From the NCBI RefSeq assembly GCF_044810985.1, contig NZ_CP085242.1, positions 496,001-560,000 of the forward strand: DNA of 64,000 nucleotides, in the 5' to 3' direction. This DNA is from Marinospirillum sp031581385 (GTDB lineage: Bacteria; Pseudomonadota; Gammaproteobacteria; Pseudomonadales; Halomonadaceae). Both the position numbers and the translations under genes were made by a program. Below, in pieces: positions 47,434-56,800 of the stretch (its first letter is position 1; each line of letters opens with the position of its first letter). Under the pieces are notes generated by a model. The model ran no database searches. It had not been told where the DNA came from and saw nothing but the letters and a program-made list of their open reading frames with translations.

Positions 47434-49125
47434 ATGAATTCAACTCAATCCACCCTGCAGGAGAAGATCGCCAGGCTCAGGGCAAGTTTTATTGCTCAGT
47501 TGCCCAAGCGCCTGGAAGAAGCCCAGCAACAATTGAGCTTGCTCAAGGCTGACCCCTGCATGAACAGGGTGGCTGCTGTTGAGCTTCACCGCACCTTTCA
47601 CAGCCTAAAAGGCACGGGCTATTCTTTTGGTTTTAATGAGCTGGCCAGTATTGCCGGAGATGCCGAGGATTACACTCAGCAGCTGCTGGATCTGCCGGAT
47701 GAGAGCACTCCGCCAGGTTGGCCCGATCAGATGATCGGCTTGTTGCAGGAACTGGCTTCCCAGGCACAAATCCTGGTGTATACCGACCTGCGCAATGACC
47801 ATCCTTTGCAAACGCCTTTCTTTGAGATGAATGAGGGGCACCCGGATGAAACCGTCAAACAAAGCCAACAAAGACTGGTTTATATCTGTGATGATGAGTT
47901 GGAACAGGTCACGCATTTAAGCTACCAGTTACGGTGTTTTGGCTACCAGGTTGAGCATTTTACCGAAACTGAAGATTTTGATCAGGCGGTGGTTAACAAG
48001 CGGCCTGACGCGGTGATCATGGACGTCCGCTTTCCCCAGGGGGGGACGGCAGGCACGGATGCTCTGGCTGAAATCCAGAAAGTAACCGGCCAGCAGCTCC
48101 CGGCGATTGTACTTTCCGGACGCGATGACTTTGAAGCACGTTTGAGTGCGGTTCGAGCCGGATGCCAATCCTACTTCACCAAGCCTGCCAAGCCATTGGA
48201 GCTGGCCGCAGCTCTGGATGAGGTGATGAGCGATGAGCCTTTTGAACCCTACCGCATTCTGATTGTTGATGATGAACCGGAAGTGGCCCAGTACCACAGC
48301 CTGATACTGGAAGAGGCCGGTATGCTGGTGCACCAGCTTTCCCGGCCTGCCAATGTGCTGGCCACGCTTCAGGAATTCCGGCCCGACCTGGTGCTGCTGG
48401 ATGTTTACATGCCCGAATGCACCGGTCTGGAGCTCTCGGCCCTGATTCGCCAACTGCCGGAATATCTCAGCCTGCCGATTGTTTATCTGTCCAGCGAAAC
48501 CGATCGACAAAAGCAGTTCTCAGCCATGCAGGTGGGGGTCGAAGGGTTTATTACCAAGCCCGTTATTCCTGAAGAACTGGTGGCTGCGGTGGCCTTGCGG
48601 GCCGAACGCATGCGTTCCCTGCGCTCGCTGATGGTCAGGGACAGCCTCACCGGCTTGTATAACCACACCACCACCACGGAGCTGATCGAAGCGGCTCTCT
48701 CCCAGGCCAAGCGCAAGCAGGAAAGCCTGTGTATGGTGATGCTGGATCTGGATCGCTTTAAAGATGTCAATGACACCTATGGGCATGTGGCCGGTGACCA
48801 GGTACTGCTGGCCTTGTCCCGCATTCTTCGCCATCGGCTGCGCACCAACGATATTGTCGGGCGTTACGGGGGTGAGGAGTTTGCCATTCTGCTCAAGGAC
48901 GTCACCTCTGAAGTGGCCATGAAGCTGATTGATCAACTCAGGGAGGATTTTTCCCGGATTCGTTTCAGTTCCGGGGATAAAGAATTCAACTGTACCTTCA
49001 GTGCCGGGATCAGCAGTTTTCCGGTTCACACCCGTGCGGAGGAATTGCGGATTGCCGCTGATAAGGCCCTTTATCAAGCCAAAGACAAGGGGCGTAATCA
49101 AATCATGCTGGATGACGAACTATGA
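47434..49125 (+). CDS. Hpt-REC-REC-GGDEF diguanylate cyclase (output of the chemosensory operon)
   Basis: 563 residues from ATG 47434 (ACGGAG before it; an upstream in-frame start at 47404 is unlikely). Order: Hpt domain with LHRTFHSLKGTGY (phospho-His), REC1 (phospho-Asp in IMDVRFPQGG), REC2 (VDDEPEV; LLDVYMPECTG) and GGDEF with the active-site GRYGGEEF and an intact I-site RTND five residues before it. It should make c-di-GMP under control of phosphorelay. In Wsp systems the output WspR has only one REC and no Hpt, so this is an elaborated form. Confidence 0.93.
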   Translation: MNSTQSTLQEKIARLRASFIAQLPKRLEEAQQQLSLLKADPCMNRVAAVELHRTFHSLKGTGYSFGFNELASIAGDAEDYTQQLLDLPDESTPPGWPDQMIGLLQELASQAQILVYTDLRNDHPLQTPFFEMNEGHPDETVKQSQQRLVYICDDELEQVTHLSYQLRCFGYQVEHFTETEDFDQAVVNKRPDAVIMDVRFPQGGTAGTDALAEIQKVTGQQLPAIVLSGRDDFEARLSAVRAGCQSYFTKPAKPLELAAALDEVMSDEPFEPYRILIVDDEPEVAQYHSLILEEAGMLVHQLSRPANVLATLQEFRPDLVLLDVYMPECTGLELSALIRQLPEYLSLPIVYLSSETDRQKQFSAMQVGVEGFITKPVIPEELVAAVALRAERMRSLRSLMVRDSLTGLYNHTTTTELIEAALSQAKRKQESLCMVMLDLDRFKDVNDTYGHVAGDQVLLALSRILRHRLRTNDIVGRYGGEEFAILLKDVTSEVAMKLIDQLREDFSRIRFSSGDKEFNCTFSAGISSFPVHTRAEELRIAADKALYQAKDKGRNQIMLDDEL

Positions 49126-49637
49126 GTCAGACAAGTGTTGATGAGCTATTGGCACTCAAGCGTGAAGCAGCCAATGAAGTGGTGGATGTTGACGAGCCCA
49201 CTGTTAAGCTGGTGATTTTTGCTCTGGGTGGCAAGTATTTTGCCTTTCGCGGCCAGTTTATCAAGGAGGTGCTGCCGGGTGATGAGCGCCTGTTTTATGT
49301 ACCGGGCATGCCGCCTTCCGTGCAGGGAGTGATCAATGTCCGGGGTGATATTGAGTCCGTGATTCTGCTGCACAGCCTGTTGGATTTACCCACCCCCCAG
49401 GAAGTGGTGTCGGGCTCCATCCTGTTGGGACAAGCCAGTGGGATGCACAGTGGCATTCGCGTGGATGAGCTTCTGGATGTTGTGGATTTGCCTCTCAGCC
49501 AGTTGCAAAATCCGCCGGAAAGCCTGCCGGAATCCCTGCAACCCTATGTGGCTGCTCTGGTGGATTTTTCCGGAAAAGCGGTGGCCGTGCTGGATATTGA
49601 AAAGGTGTTTGCTGATTACCAGGACGGCCTGGGATGA
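49122..49637 (+). CDS. cheW: CheW-like coupling protein
   Basis: 171 residues of CheW fold: LVIFALGGKYFAFRGQFIKEV, PGMPPSVQGVINVRGDIESV and GIRVDELLDVVDLP are the two-subdomain hallmarks. It couples the receptors to CheA. Overlaps the end of the diguanylate cyclase gene and the start of the next gene, both by ATGA. Confidence 0.92.
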   Translation: MSQTSVDELLALKREAANEVVDVDEPTVKLVIFALGGKYFAFRGQFIKEVLPGDERLFYVPGMPPSVQGVINVRGDIESVILLHSLLDLPTPQEVVSGSILLGQASGMHSGIRVDELLDVVDLPLSQLQNPPESLPESLQPYVAALVDFSGKAVAVLDIEKVFADYQDGLG

Positions 49638-50041
49638 CCGGGGAGAGGGATTTGCAGCAGCTCAGCCTGCCTCTGGTGCTCCTGCATCAAGGGCGGCAAA
49701 CTCTGGCTTTGGAATCCCGCTGGGTGCTGGGCTGCCACGCCTTTCGCAGCAGTGAGGCAGCCACCGGGGTTGTGGATGCTGCCCGTCTTTGGCCCCAGCC
49801 ACCAGCCCCATCCCAACAGCAGTTGATGACCCTGAAAACCCCCTCGGGGGGCTGGTATTTGCGCTTTCATGGTGAGGTTGAATTTGTAGAGCTGCCCGCA
49901 ACACAGCTCTATGCCCTGCCTGAGCTGATGCAGGCCCGTAAAACCTGGCCTGCAGTCAAGGCCCTGGTGGAATACCAGGAGCAGTTGCTGGTGTTGCTGG
50001 ATGCGTTATCGCTTGAGCAACAAGCTTTAGCGGTCAGTTAG
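49634..50041 (+). CDS. Degenerate CheW-like protein, last gene of chemosensory operon
   Basis: 135 residues. The ends resemble a shortened CheW (LPLVLLHQGRQTLALESRWV; QLLVLLDALSLEQQ), but the conserved NVRG segment of the fold centre is missing. In the Wsp operon a second CheW (WspB/WspD) sits at a similar place, so this is probably a diverged second coupling protein. Convergent with the envelope operon, overlapping it by 15 bp. Confidence 0.65.
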   Translation: MTGERDLQQLSLPLVLLHQGRQTLALESRWVLGCHAFRSSEAATGVVDAARLWPQPPAPSQQQLMTLKTPSGGWYLRFHGEVEFVELPATQLYALPELMQARKTWPAVKALVEYQEQLLVLLDALSLEQQALAVS

Positions 50042-53000
50042 CTGGCGGATACCTGTCGCCAACTGGTTGAGTTCCTCCAGTAAATCTGGTCGGGTCAGGG
50101 CCAGGCTCTGCCAGGCTTCAGTGGCTTCCAACTCCTGCAGTTGTTGCTCAAGGGCTTGTGGCTCAGGGTTTTCCTGCCTCCGTGCCTGATAAAAACGATG
50201 CAGCAACTGCAGCTTCAAGCGCTGAGCATGATTGACCGGCGGCATATAGAGCTCCAGATGCAGTTCATCCAGGGTGGCTTCCAATAGCTCTTTCAGCGCC
50301 TGGGGCTCTTGAGCAAAGGCCTGGGGGTGATAGGCCCCCAGAGTCAGATAATTGTAAAGGCTCTGGAGTACCGGCTGACTGCCCAGAGGGCCACCGGCCT
50401 CCTGATAGTTTGCCAGCTCCTGCAATACTCTGCGCATCTCCTCTGCACTGGCAACTGGGTCAAGGACCTCCAGCTGCTCGGCTTTTTGCAGGCGGGTCTG
50501 AATGATCAGACTGAATCGACTCAGCTCATCCAGCGAATAGCGTCGATCCTCACTGTGCATCTTTTGCAGCAAGGCAAGACGCTTTTCCAACCACTCCAGG
50601 CGTTGCGGTGCCGTTGCGGCCAGCCGTGACAGAAAGCCGTAGCTTTGTACTTCCAGGCGCTGGGGCTGGAAGCTGGCCAGACGATCATTGCGAGCAGCCA
50701 CCGGGCTGGCCTGGGGCAGGGCCTGCAGAACCTCTGTAAAAGCCTTGCGGGCCTTTTCAGACTGATCCAGTTGGAAGTAGGCATAAGCCAGGGAAAACTG
50801 CGCCTTAACAGCATTATTGCCGGTTAACCGCTTGCTGTTCAGCAGGCTCTCATAGTGTTCGGTAGCACGCGGGAAATCCTGGGCCTGCAGAGCATAAAAA
50901 GCCGCTCTTTCCTGCAGGGCCGGTGTTTCCGGGTGTTCCAGTTGCTGACCCAGGGCCAGAGCTTCTTCTGCCTGTCGGGAAGCCGCGGGATAACGGTTGC
51001 TGTAATAGAGGGCACGGGCATAGCGCCAGTGCAACCAGAGCTGTTGCTCCCTGTTCAACCAGGGCAATGCCAGGCGTTGACCCAAAAACTCCGCAGCCAG
51101 ACCGTGGTTGCCCAGTTGAAAATGCAGCTGTCCCAGGTTTTCCAGCACGGCGGCTTCCACTCTCGGATTACGATAAGCCAGATCCAGACCCAGCATGTAG
51201 TGGTGATGGGCCTGTTGAGCCAGATCCTGATCGCGGTTATAGCCTTCCTGGGTCGCCAGGAGTTGACGGTGGTAGAGGTAACCCAGAAGCAGGTCGCGCA
51301 CTCCTGAGTCCAGCCCGCTCACTTCCAGTTTCTGTAGCTTTTCAGCCGAGGCCTGCAAGGTTTCCATATCCGGATTTGGCTGGGTCAGCAAAGGCCTCAA
51401 GGCTTCAGCATAAAGCTGATTGTTGCCCAGGAGGTCTTCGGCCAGCAGTTGTTCATAAAGGCGCTGCATCCGCTCTTTCAGCGCTGGTTCGCTGGACTCT
51501 GCAAGCCCCAGTCTCAACAGATTGTAGAGCGCTTCCAGGTCGCTGGTCTGACGCAAGACGCTGTAAAAAGTATTCAGGGCGGTGTTGTTTTCTTCCTGAG
51601 ACCAGGCCCCATAACCCCGGTTGAGATTGATGGTGGCATATTGCCCGGCTGCAGCTGCAAAACCGACATGGCGAATATTGGTTGTGGTCAGCCAATGGCG
51701 CGACATCAACTCCATGAAGTCGTATCTTTCCGCCAGCCCCATGCGCTGAATTGCACGGATGTGCAAAGCCCTGTGCATCTGGGGTTGGTCACTGTAGTCG
51801 CGCAATCGCCCACTGATGGTCTGGTAAAGGGCTCTTTCCTCGCTACGCTCGCTGGCTGCAGCCAGTTGCAAGAGGCTGATTTCATTATCCAAAAGGGCCA
51901 GAACCCGCTCGTCAGAGACGTTCTTCCGGACTCTCTGTAACTGCTGGATATGGGCTTGTTGGTCAAGGGCTTGGCGACTCAGCAGTTGCAGGTATTGAAA
52001 GGCATAAAAAACCCGCGCATCCGAGGCAATGACGGGGTTGCCGGTCGCTGCCAGCAAGGCTTGCCGTGTTTGTGACGCCGTTTCTGCGAGTTCCAGATCC
52101 AGTTGAATCTGCAAATAATGAGCGAGTGGCAGGGGCAATTCAGGGCTGTTGCTCAGGGTATTTCTGGCTTCCTGTGTATTCAACCCCAACCAGTTGATCC
52201 AGGCGCGGAAAACCGCAGTTTCTTCAGCCTGGGGGCTGGGCTGCAAAGCCTTGCGGGCCTGCTCCAGTTGGCCTTGGTAAGCGGAAGTTAGTTGCCCGGA
52301 AGGCTGGAGTTGCTTTTCTGCTTTAAGTTGCAGTAAAAGTTGCAAATTACTGTAAAAATGCGCAGAAACCGAGTCTTCTTCGGAGCGTTCTTGTAGTTGC
52401 CGTGTGAAATGGGATGCGGCTGTCAATTCCCCCATTTCCAGGTGATTGGCGAGCAGTTTTTCCAACATGGCTTGAGAAGTGGAACCCTGGCGATAACGCA
52501 GGTTATTGAGCAGCAGCAGGCGTTCAGCATAGTGGCTGGCGACGCTGTCTGCTTCACGCAGATCCTCTTCCTGCCAGTGCTCAGGTAGCTGGCCGCTCAG
52601 GGGCAGACGATAGGTGTCCAGTGATCCTTCATAAGCGCAGGTCATATAAAGCTGCTGACCGCCCAGAGCCGGGAAGTTACAGTTGTGGGCGACGGAAGTC
52701 AGTTGCTCGGGCAGTAAAGGCCGGTCACTTTCAAGCAGCCTCTCCAGACGGATGCGAAAGATGACACTGTGATCTTCACCATCAATTTGCTGGTCACCGC
52801 TGGTATCACTCAGAAAATGACTGAAGTAGAGGTAGCCATCCTCGGGGTTGTAGAGCGCATAGCTGCTCAATCCGGGTAAATCCAGGGGCAGGGGGCCGGT
52901 TTCCTGTTGGTTCTCCAGATCATAAACATACAGACCCTGTTGTTCTCCCCGGCGCTGAAAAAGCAGGTAACGTCCATCAGAGCTCACGGATGGGGCGGAA

Positions 53001-53527
53001 AGCTGGCCTTGCAACAGAACCTGTTGCTGGCCTGACGACAATGAATGCAAAACCAGTTCCTGATCGCGGCCGGTTGCGGCACGGCGCAGGTAGCCCAGGG
53101 TGGAAGCATCCACCCAGAAAGGCAACCAGGCGCGTTGCCCATCCGCTGTCAGACAATTCAGTTGGGGATCTTCACCCTGCAGAGGCAGGACACAGACCGA
53201 TCCCAGGGCATTGCCGCGGTAGCTGGTCAGAGCAAGGCGGCGCCCATCCGGTGACAGGGCCGGGTCCTTGGCATCATGATCGGGTGGCAGCAGCTCACGC
53301 GTGCGTCCGGTTTCCAGGTTCTGCTGAACCACCTGGGACACCAGGCTTTGATGACGGGTGTAAAACAGGCGTTGGTTGTTGATATCCGGTCGGGCCTGAT
53401 AATTATCCGAAGGCCCCACAGTGATTTTTTCCGGCAGCAGCAGTTGATTGTTGCGCCAGTCAGGCGGGTTGGCATGAACCGGCAGGGCCAGCAGGCTAAC
53501 CAGAGCGGTAAAGGCAATTTTTCTCAT
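50027..53527 (-). CDS. Periplasmic TolB-like beta-propeller / TPR protein
   Basis: 1166 residues with a cleavable signal peptide ending in ALPVHANPP. Residues about 45-330 show repeated beta-propeller blades with TolB/WD40-like SPDGRRLAL, SSDGRYLLF and FPALGGQQLYM motifs. The remaining 800 residues are helical, with many TPR-like units (AAVLENLGQLHFQLGNHG; AQFSLAYAYFQLDQSEKA). Probably a periplasmic scaffold. Third gene of a three-gene operon with an AsmA-like protein and a small lipoprotein; AAGGGG precedes the ATG. No family name for the whole protein is known to me. Confidence 0.75.
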   Translation of the reverse strand: MRKIAFTALVSLLALPVHANPPDWRNNQLLLPEKITVGPSDNYQARPDINNQRLFYTRHQSLVSQVVQQNLETGRTRELLPPDHDAKDPALSPDGRRLALTSYRGNALGSVCVLPLQGEDPQLNCLTADGQRAWLPFWVDASTLGYLRRAATGRDQELVLHSLSSGQQQVLLQGQLSAPSVSSDGRYLLFQRRGEQQGLYVYDLENQQETGPLPLDLPGLSSYALYNPEDGYLYFSHFLSDTSGDQQIDGEDHSVIFRIRLERLLESDRPLLPEQLTSVAHNCNFPALGGQQLYMTCAYEGSLDTYRLPLSGQLPEHWQEEDLREADSVASHYAERLLLLNNLRYRQGSTSQAMLEKLLANHLEMGELTAASHFTRQLQERSEEDSVSAHFYSNLQLLLQLKAEKQLQPSGQLTSAYQGQLEQARKALQPSPQAEETAVFRAWINWLGLNTQEARNTLSNSPELPLPLAHYLQIQLDLELAETASQTRQALLAATGNPVIASDARVFYAFQYLQLLSRQALDQQAHIQQLQRVRKNVSDERVLALLDNEISLLQLAAASERSEERALYQTISGRLRDYSDQPQMHRALHIRAIQRMGLAERYDFMELMSRHWLTTTNIRHVGFAAAAGQYATINLNRGYGAWSQEENNTALNTFYSVLRQTSDLEALYNLLRLGLAESSEPALKERMQRLYEQLLAEDLLGNNQLYAEALRPLLTQPNPDMETLQASAEKLQKLEVSGLDSGVRDLLLGYLYHRQLLATQEGYNRDQDLAQQAHHHYMLGLDLAYRNPRVEAAVLENLGQLHFQLGNHGLAAEFLGQRLALPWLNREQQLWLHWRYARALYYSNRYPAASRQAEEALALGQQLEHPETPALQERAAFYALQAQDFPRATEHYESLLNSKRLTGNNAVKAQFSLAYAYFQLDQSEKARKAFTEVLQALPQASPVAARNDRLASFQPQRLEVQSYGFLSRLAATAPQRLEWLEKRLALLQKMHSEDRRYSLDELSRFSLIIQTRLQKAEQLEVLDPVASAEEMRRVLQELANYQEAGGPLGSQPVLQSLYNYLTLGAYHPQAFAQEPQALKELLEATLDELHLELYMPPVNHAQRLKLQLLHRFYQARRQENPEPQALEQQLQELEATEAWQSLALTRPDLLEELNQLATGIRQLTDR

Positions 53528-53539
53528 ACAAATGCCCCC

Positions 53540-53818
53540 TTAAGGCTGGTCATCCGTGGTGGCATATTCATCATCCAGCAGCCGCAGGGCCGTGTCTTCC
53601 TCCAGACGTTCATTCAGGCCTGTAAAAGGCTGGGGGCCGGTGTTGAGATCCGACCTCAGGCGCTGTTCCAGCTCGGGCCAGTCGCCTGCAGCATCGGCTT
53701 CCATCACGGTGTGGCGATCCACCAGGTAAACATCCGGCACCAGGGAGTTTAAAAAATTGGCACAACCGGTCAGGCCAAGGCTGGCCAGAACAAGAACAAG
53801 GGCGGCAAGAGGTTTCAT
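53540..53818 (-). CDS. Small lipoprotein of the AsmA-like operon, resembling YnbE
   Basis: 92 residues. Signal peptide with lipobox GLTGC; the mature protein is short: VDRHTVMEADAAGDWPEL followed by RLRSDL and an acidic tail. The pattern of a short beta segment, a helix and RSDL recalls E. coli YnbE, the outer-membrane lipoprotein that completes a lipid bridge with the AsmA-like YdbH, but similarity is weak and only visual. ATG overlaps the stop of the upstream AsmA-like gene (ATGA). Confidence 0.7.
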   Translation of the reverse strand: MKPLAALVLVLASLGLTGCANFLNSLVPDVYLVDRHTVMEADAAGDWPELEQRLRSDLNTGPQPFTGLNERLEEDTALRLLDDEYATTDDQP

Positions 53819-56800
53819 GGGGCAGACTCCAGAGGTAATAAGTCGGGCAGCATCAGGGCTTCTTCAGCAAAGCGTTCAATCAGCGGGGATAAGGGCAGGT
53901 TGCGCACCCGGATGGGATCACTGAACAGGGACAGACTGAGGGTCAGATCCATCAGGCCATTTTGCATCTCCACCCGCACCCAGCGGGGATGGGCCGCTCG
54001 CAAACCGGAACGCGCGGTGGCCAGCTGTGGATCACGGTGATCCGGGTCGATAATATCCAGGATTTGCAGCAACTGGGTCCGGTTGATGTCGGTCAGATCC
54101 ACCCGGCCTTCCACCAGGCGTTGGGAGAAATCAAATTCCAGGGCGGTGCGGGCATTGACGGGTGAGTAGCGGGTTTCTGCCAGAGTCTCCGGCAGCAGCT
54201 TGCGCAGATCTATCCGGCTGACACGACTGAGCAGACCCAGGCGCCAGCCTGCCGGGTTGACGTCGAGATAGAATTGCCCGGCCACTTCACCGCCCAGCGC
54301 AGCCAGGCTGAAATCTTGCAGACGGATCAGGTTCTGTTGGATAGGCAGGGTGGCTTCCAGCGGCCCCAGTTGCAGGTCATTCATTTGCAGTTTTTCAATA
54401 CTGAAATCCTGGCGACCGTCCAGCCAGGGTTCCACACGGTTGAAATCCACGCGCTGGAAGGCATCCGGGGTCAGCAGATAACGGAAGCTGAGACGTTCTT
54501 TCTCCAGGAGTTGCAGATCTTCCTGAATACGGATCTGGCCTTGCATACCCTGAATGCCCATTTCCGGCAGTTGCAGGCTTAAATTCTCAAATTCAGCTTT
54601 GGCCTGCAGGGAGAGCTGGGTGGAATCCACCAGGCTGATAGACCAGGGCAGGCGTAACTGACCGCTGCCTTGCATGGGGCCTGTAAAGGGGGTTAAGAGG
54701 TCATCTCTCAAACGAATTAGGGTGGTTCCGTCCAGGAGCAGGCTCTGGCCTGAAAAGTTGGCCTGCCCACTTAATTCCTGGCTCATCCAGGCATCACCCA
54801 GAGTCAGCTTCAGGTTTTCCAGATTGAGGTTTTCTGCGTTGAGATCAGCCTGAGCGCGGCTGTTCAGGGTGAAGGGAAACACCAGATCCGTCAGTTCCAG
54901 AGGTTGTTCCTCTTCGGGAAGCTCAACCTGTAAGAGGCCAGCATCCAGGGTCAGGGAAAGGTCAGAAGCCAGCTGTTCGTCCAGCAGATCGACAACCAGA
55001 CCCAGTTGCAGAGCCAGTTGCTCAAGGCGTGCTTGATCGGGCAGGTTGATTTCTTCCTGCTCCAACTGCAGGTCAAGGCTGGCCCGGGTCGGCTCCAGGC
55101 CGGAGTTGGCTTTGGCTTGCAGGTTGAGTAGCAGGCCTTTGAGCGTCAGGTCTTCAGGCAGGCGCACCTCGGCGAGCTGAACCTGAGTGTTCAAAGAGGC
55201 TTCACGGCTGGACCAGTTGAGTTGCTGCTGAATCTGCAGAGGCTCCACCAGTGTGAATTCAGCGTCTGTCAGCGGATTCAGCTGTTCGATTCGGGTGGAA
55301 AGATCACCCTGCAACTGCAACTGGGCAAGATCCAGGTGTTTGGGGTCAACATCCAGTGGGCTGGCCCAGGGGTGCTTCAGGGCCAGATCAAAGCCCTGTT
55401 GCAGACGGATTGGGCCGAGAGCTTCCAGTTCTGCCAGTTCGGCCATAAACACCTGCCACTCCGGCTGTGCCTGGAGTTCAATCCGGCCCTGAAGGTCACT
55501 TACCTGGGGCTGGTTGGCCAGAGTCAGGGTCCAGTCCAGAAAATCCTGATGGTTCAGGCGTAGCTTGCCCTGAGTGCTCAGATCCTTCAGGGCTTCATCA
55601 CCCGCCAGTTGCAGGCTGAGATCCAGCGGCAGAGGGCGCAGCAGCGGAGGATGCATGAATCCAGCGGATTGCAGCGCCAGAGCCACCTGATGTTGCCCCC
55701 TGTCCAGTTGGCTGTATTGATCCAGAACCAGGTTCAGAGGCCCGGTCAGTTGCAGGCCTTCTGTTGGGGCCTGTTGCTGGGTCAATTTGAAGTTCAGATG
55801 GTTGCTGACTTCACCCCAGGGCAGCCTGCTCCAATCCGCGTGCATAAGATTGGCCTGACCATGCTGCCATAGGCTCTGTCCATCCAGGTTCAGGGTGAGT
55901 TCCCCGACCTGTTGCAGTTCAGCGGCTTCGGCCAGGTAGTCTTGCAGGGCCAGAGGAACTTTTACCTGTAAACTCGGGCTGACCTGAAGTTCATCCGGCT
56001 GGTTATCCAGGCCCAGGTTCAGCTCCAGCAGCGATAAACCCTCGAACAGCAACTGACTGCTCATCTGTGCTGAGGATAGATCCTGACGTACCTGGAGTTG
56101 CAGACTGGGTGTCAGATCCACGGGTTGAAGAAGGGGGTCTGTCGCCAGTTGGCGGATATCCAGTTGCATGCCCAGCAGAAAGTCACCATCTGCAGCGGAT
56201 TCATTCAAGTCTTCGCCATAGCTGCCAGCCTGAAAGGTGGCTTCCAGGGCATCCAGTGACAGGGGCTGGCCTGCAGCCAGTAATTGCAAGTTGCTCAGCC
56301 CCTGGCCGCTGGCGACTTCCATCTGCAGCTGGTTCAGATCGGGGTTGAGCAGTTCCAACTGACCCAATGCTTCCAGGCGCAGGCCGTGATGAAAGGCCGT
56401 TTCCAGATTCAGGTCTTCGGCCTTCAGTTTTAACTGTCCTTCAGGTAGCTGGCTGGAAACCACCAGGTGTAGATCCAGTGGCCAGTTTTCATCCAGCAGC
56501 AGGCTGAAACGACCGCCCTGGGCGATATTCAGTTGGTAATCAGGCCAGTCGGCGGAAAGTTGCAGGTTTTGGGAGTCCAGCTCAACCTGGAGATCGGCCA
56601 GTTGCAGATCCATTTCCAGGGGGGTTAATTCCAGTCGCCAGGGGCTGGAGCGCTGCAACTCCCAGCCCAGATTGGCATTCAGCTGAGGGAGCAGGTGCAG
56701 ATCCAGGGATTCCTTGCCCTGTTGCTTGGCAGTCAGGGGGGCCAGGGATTGCAGTTGGGTGTTCAGGTGTCCGGCCAGGCGGTTTTCAGTCCACTGCAGG

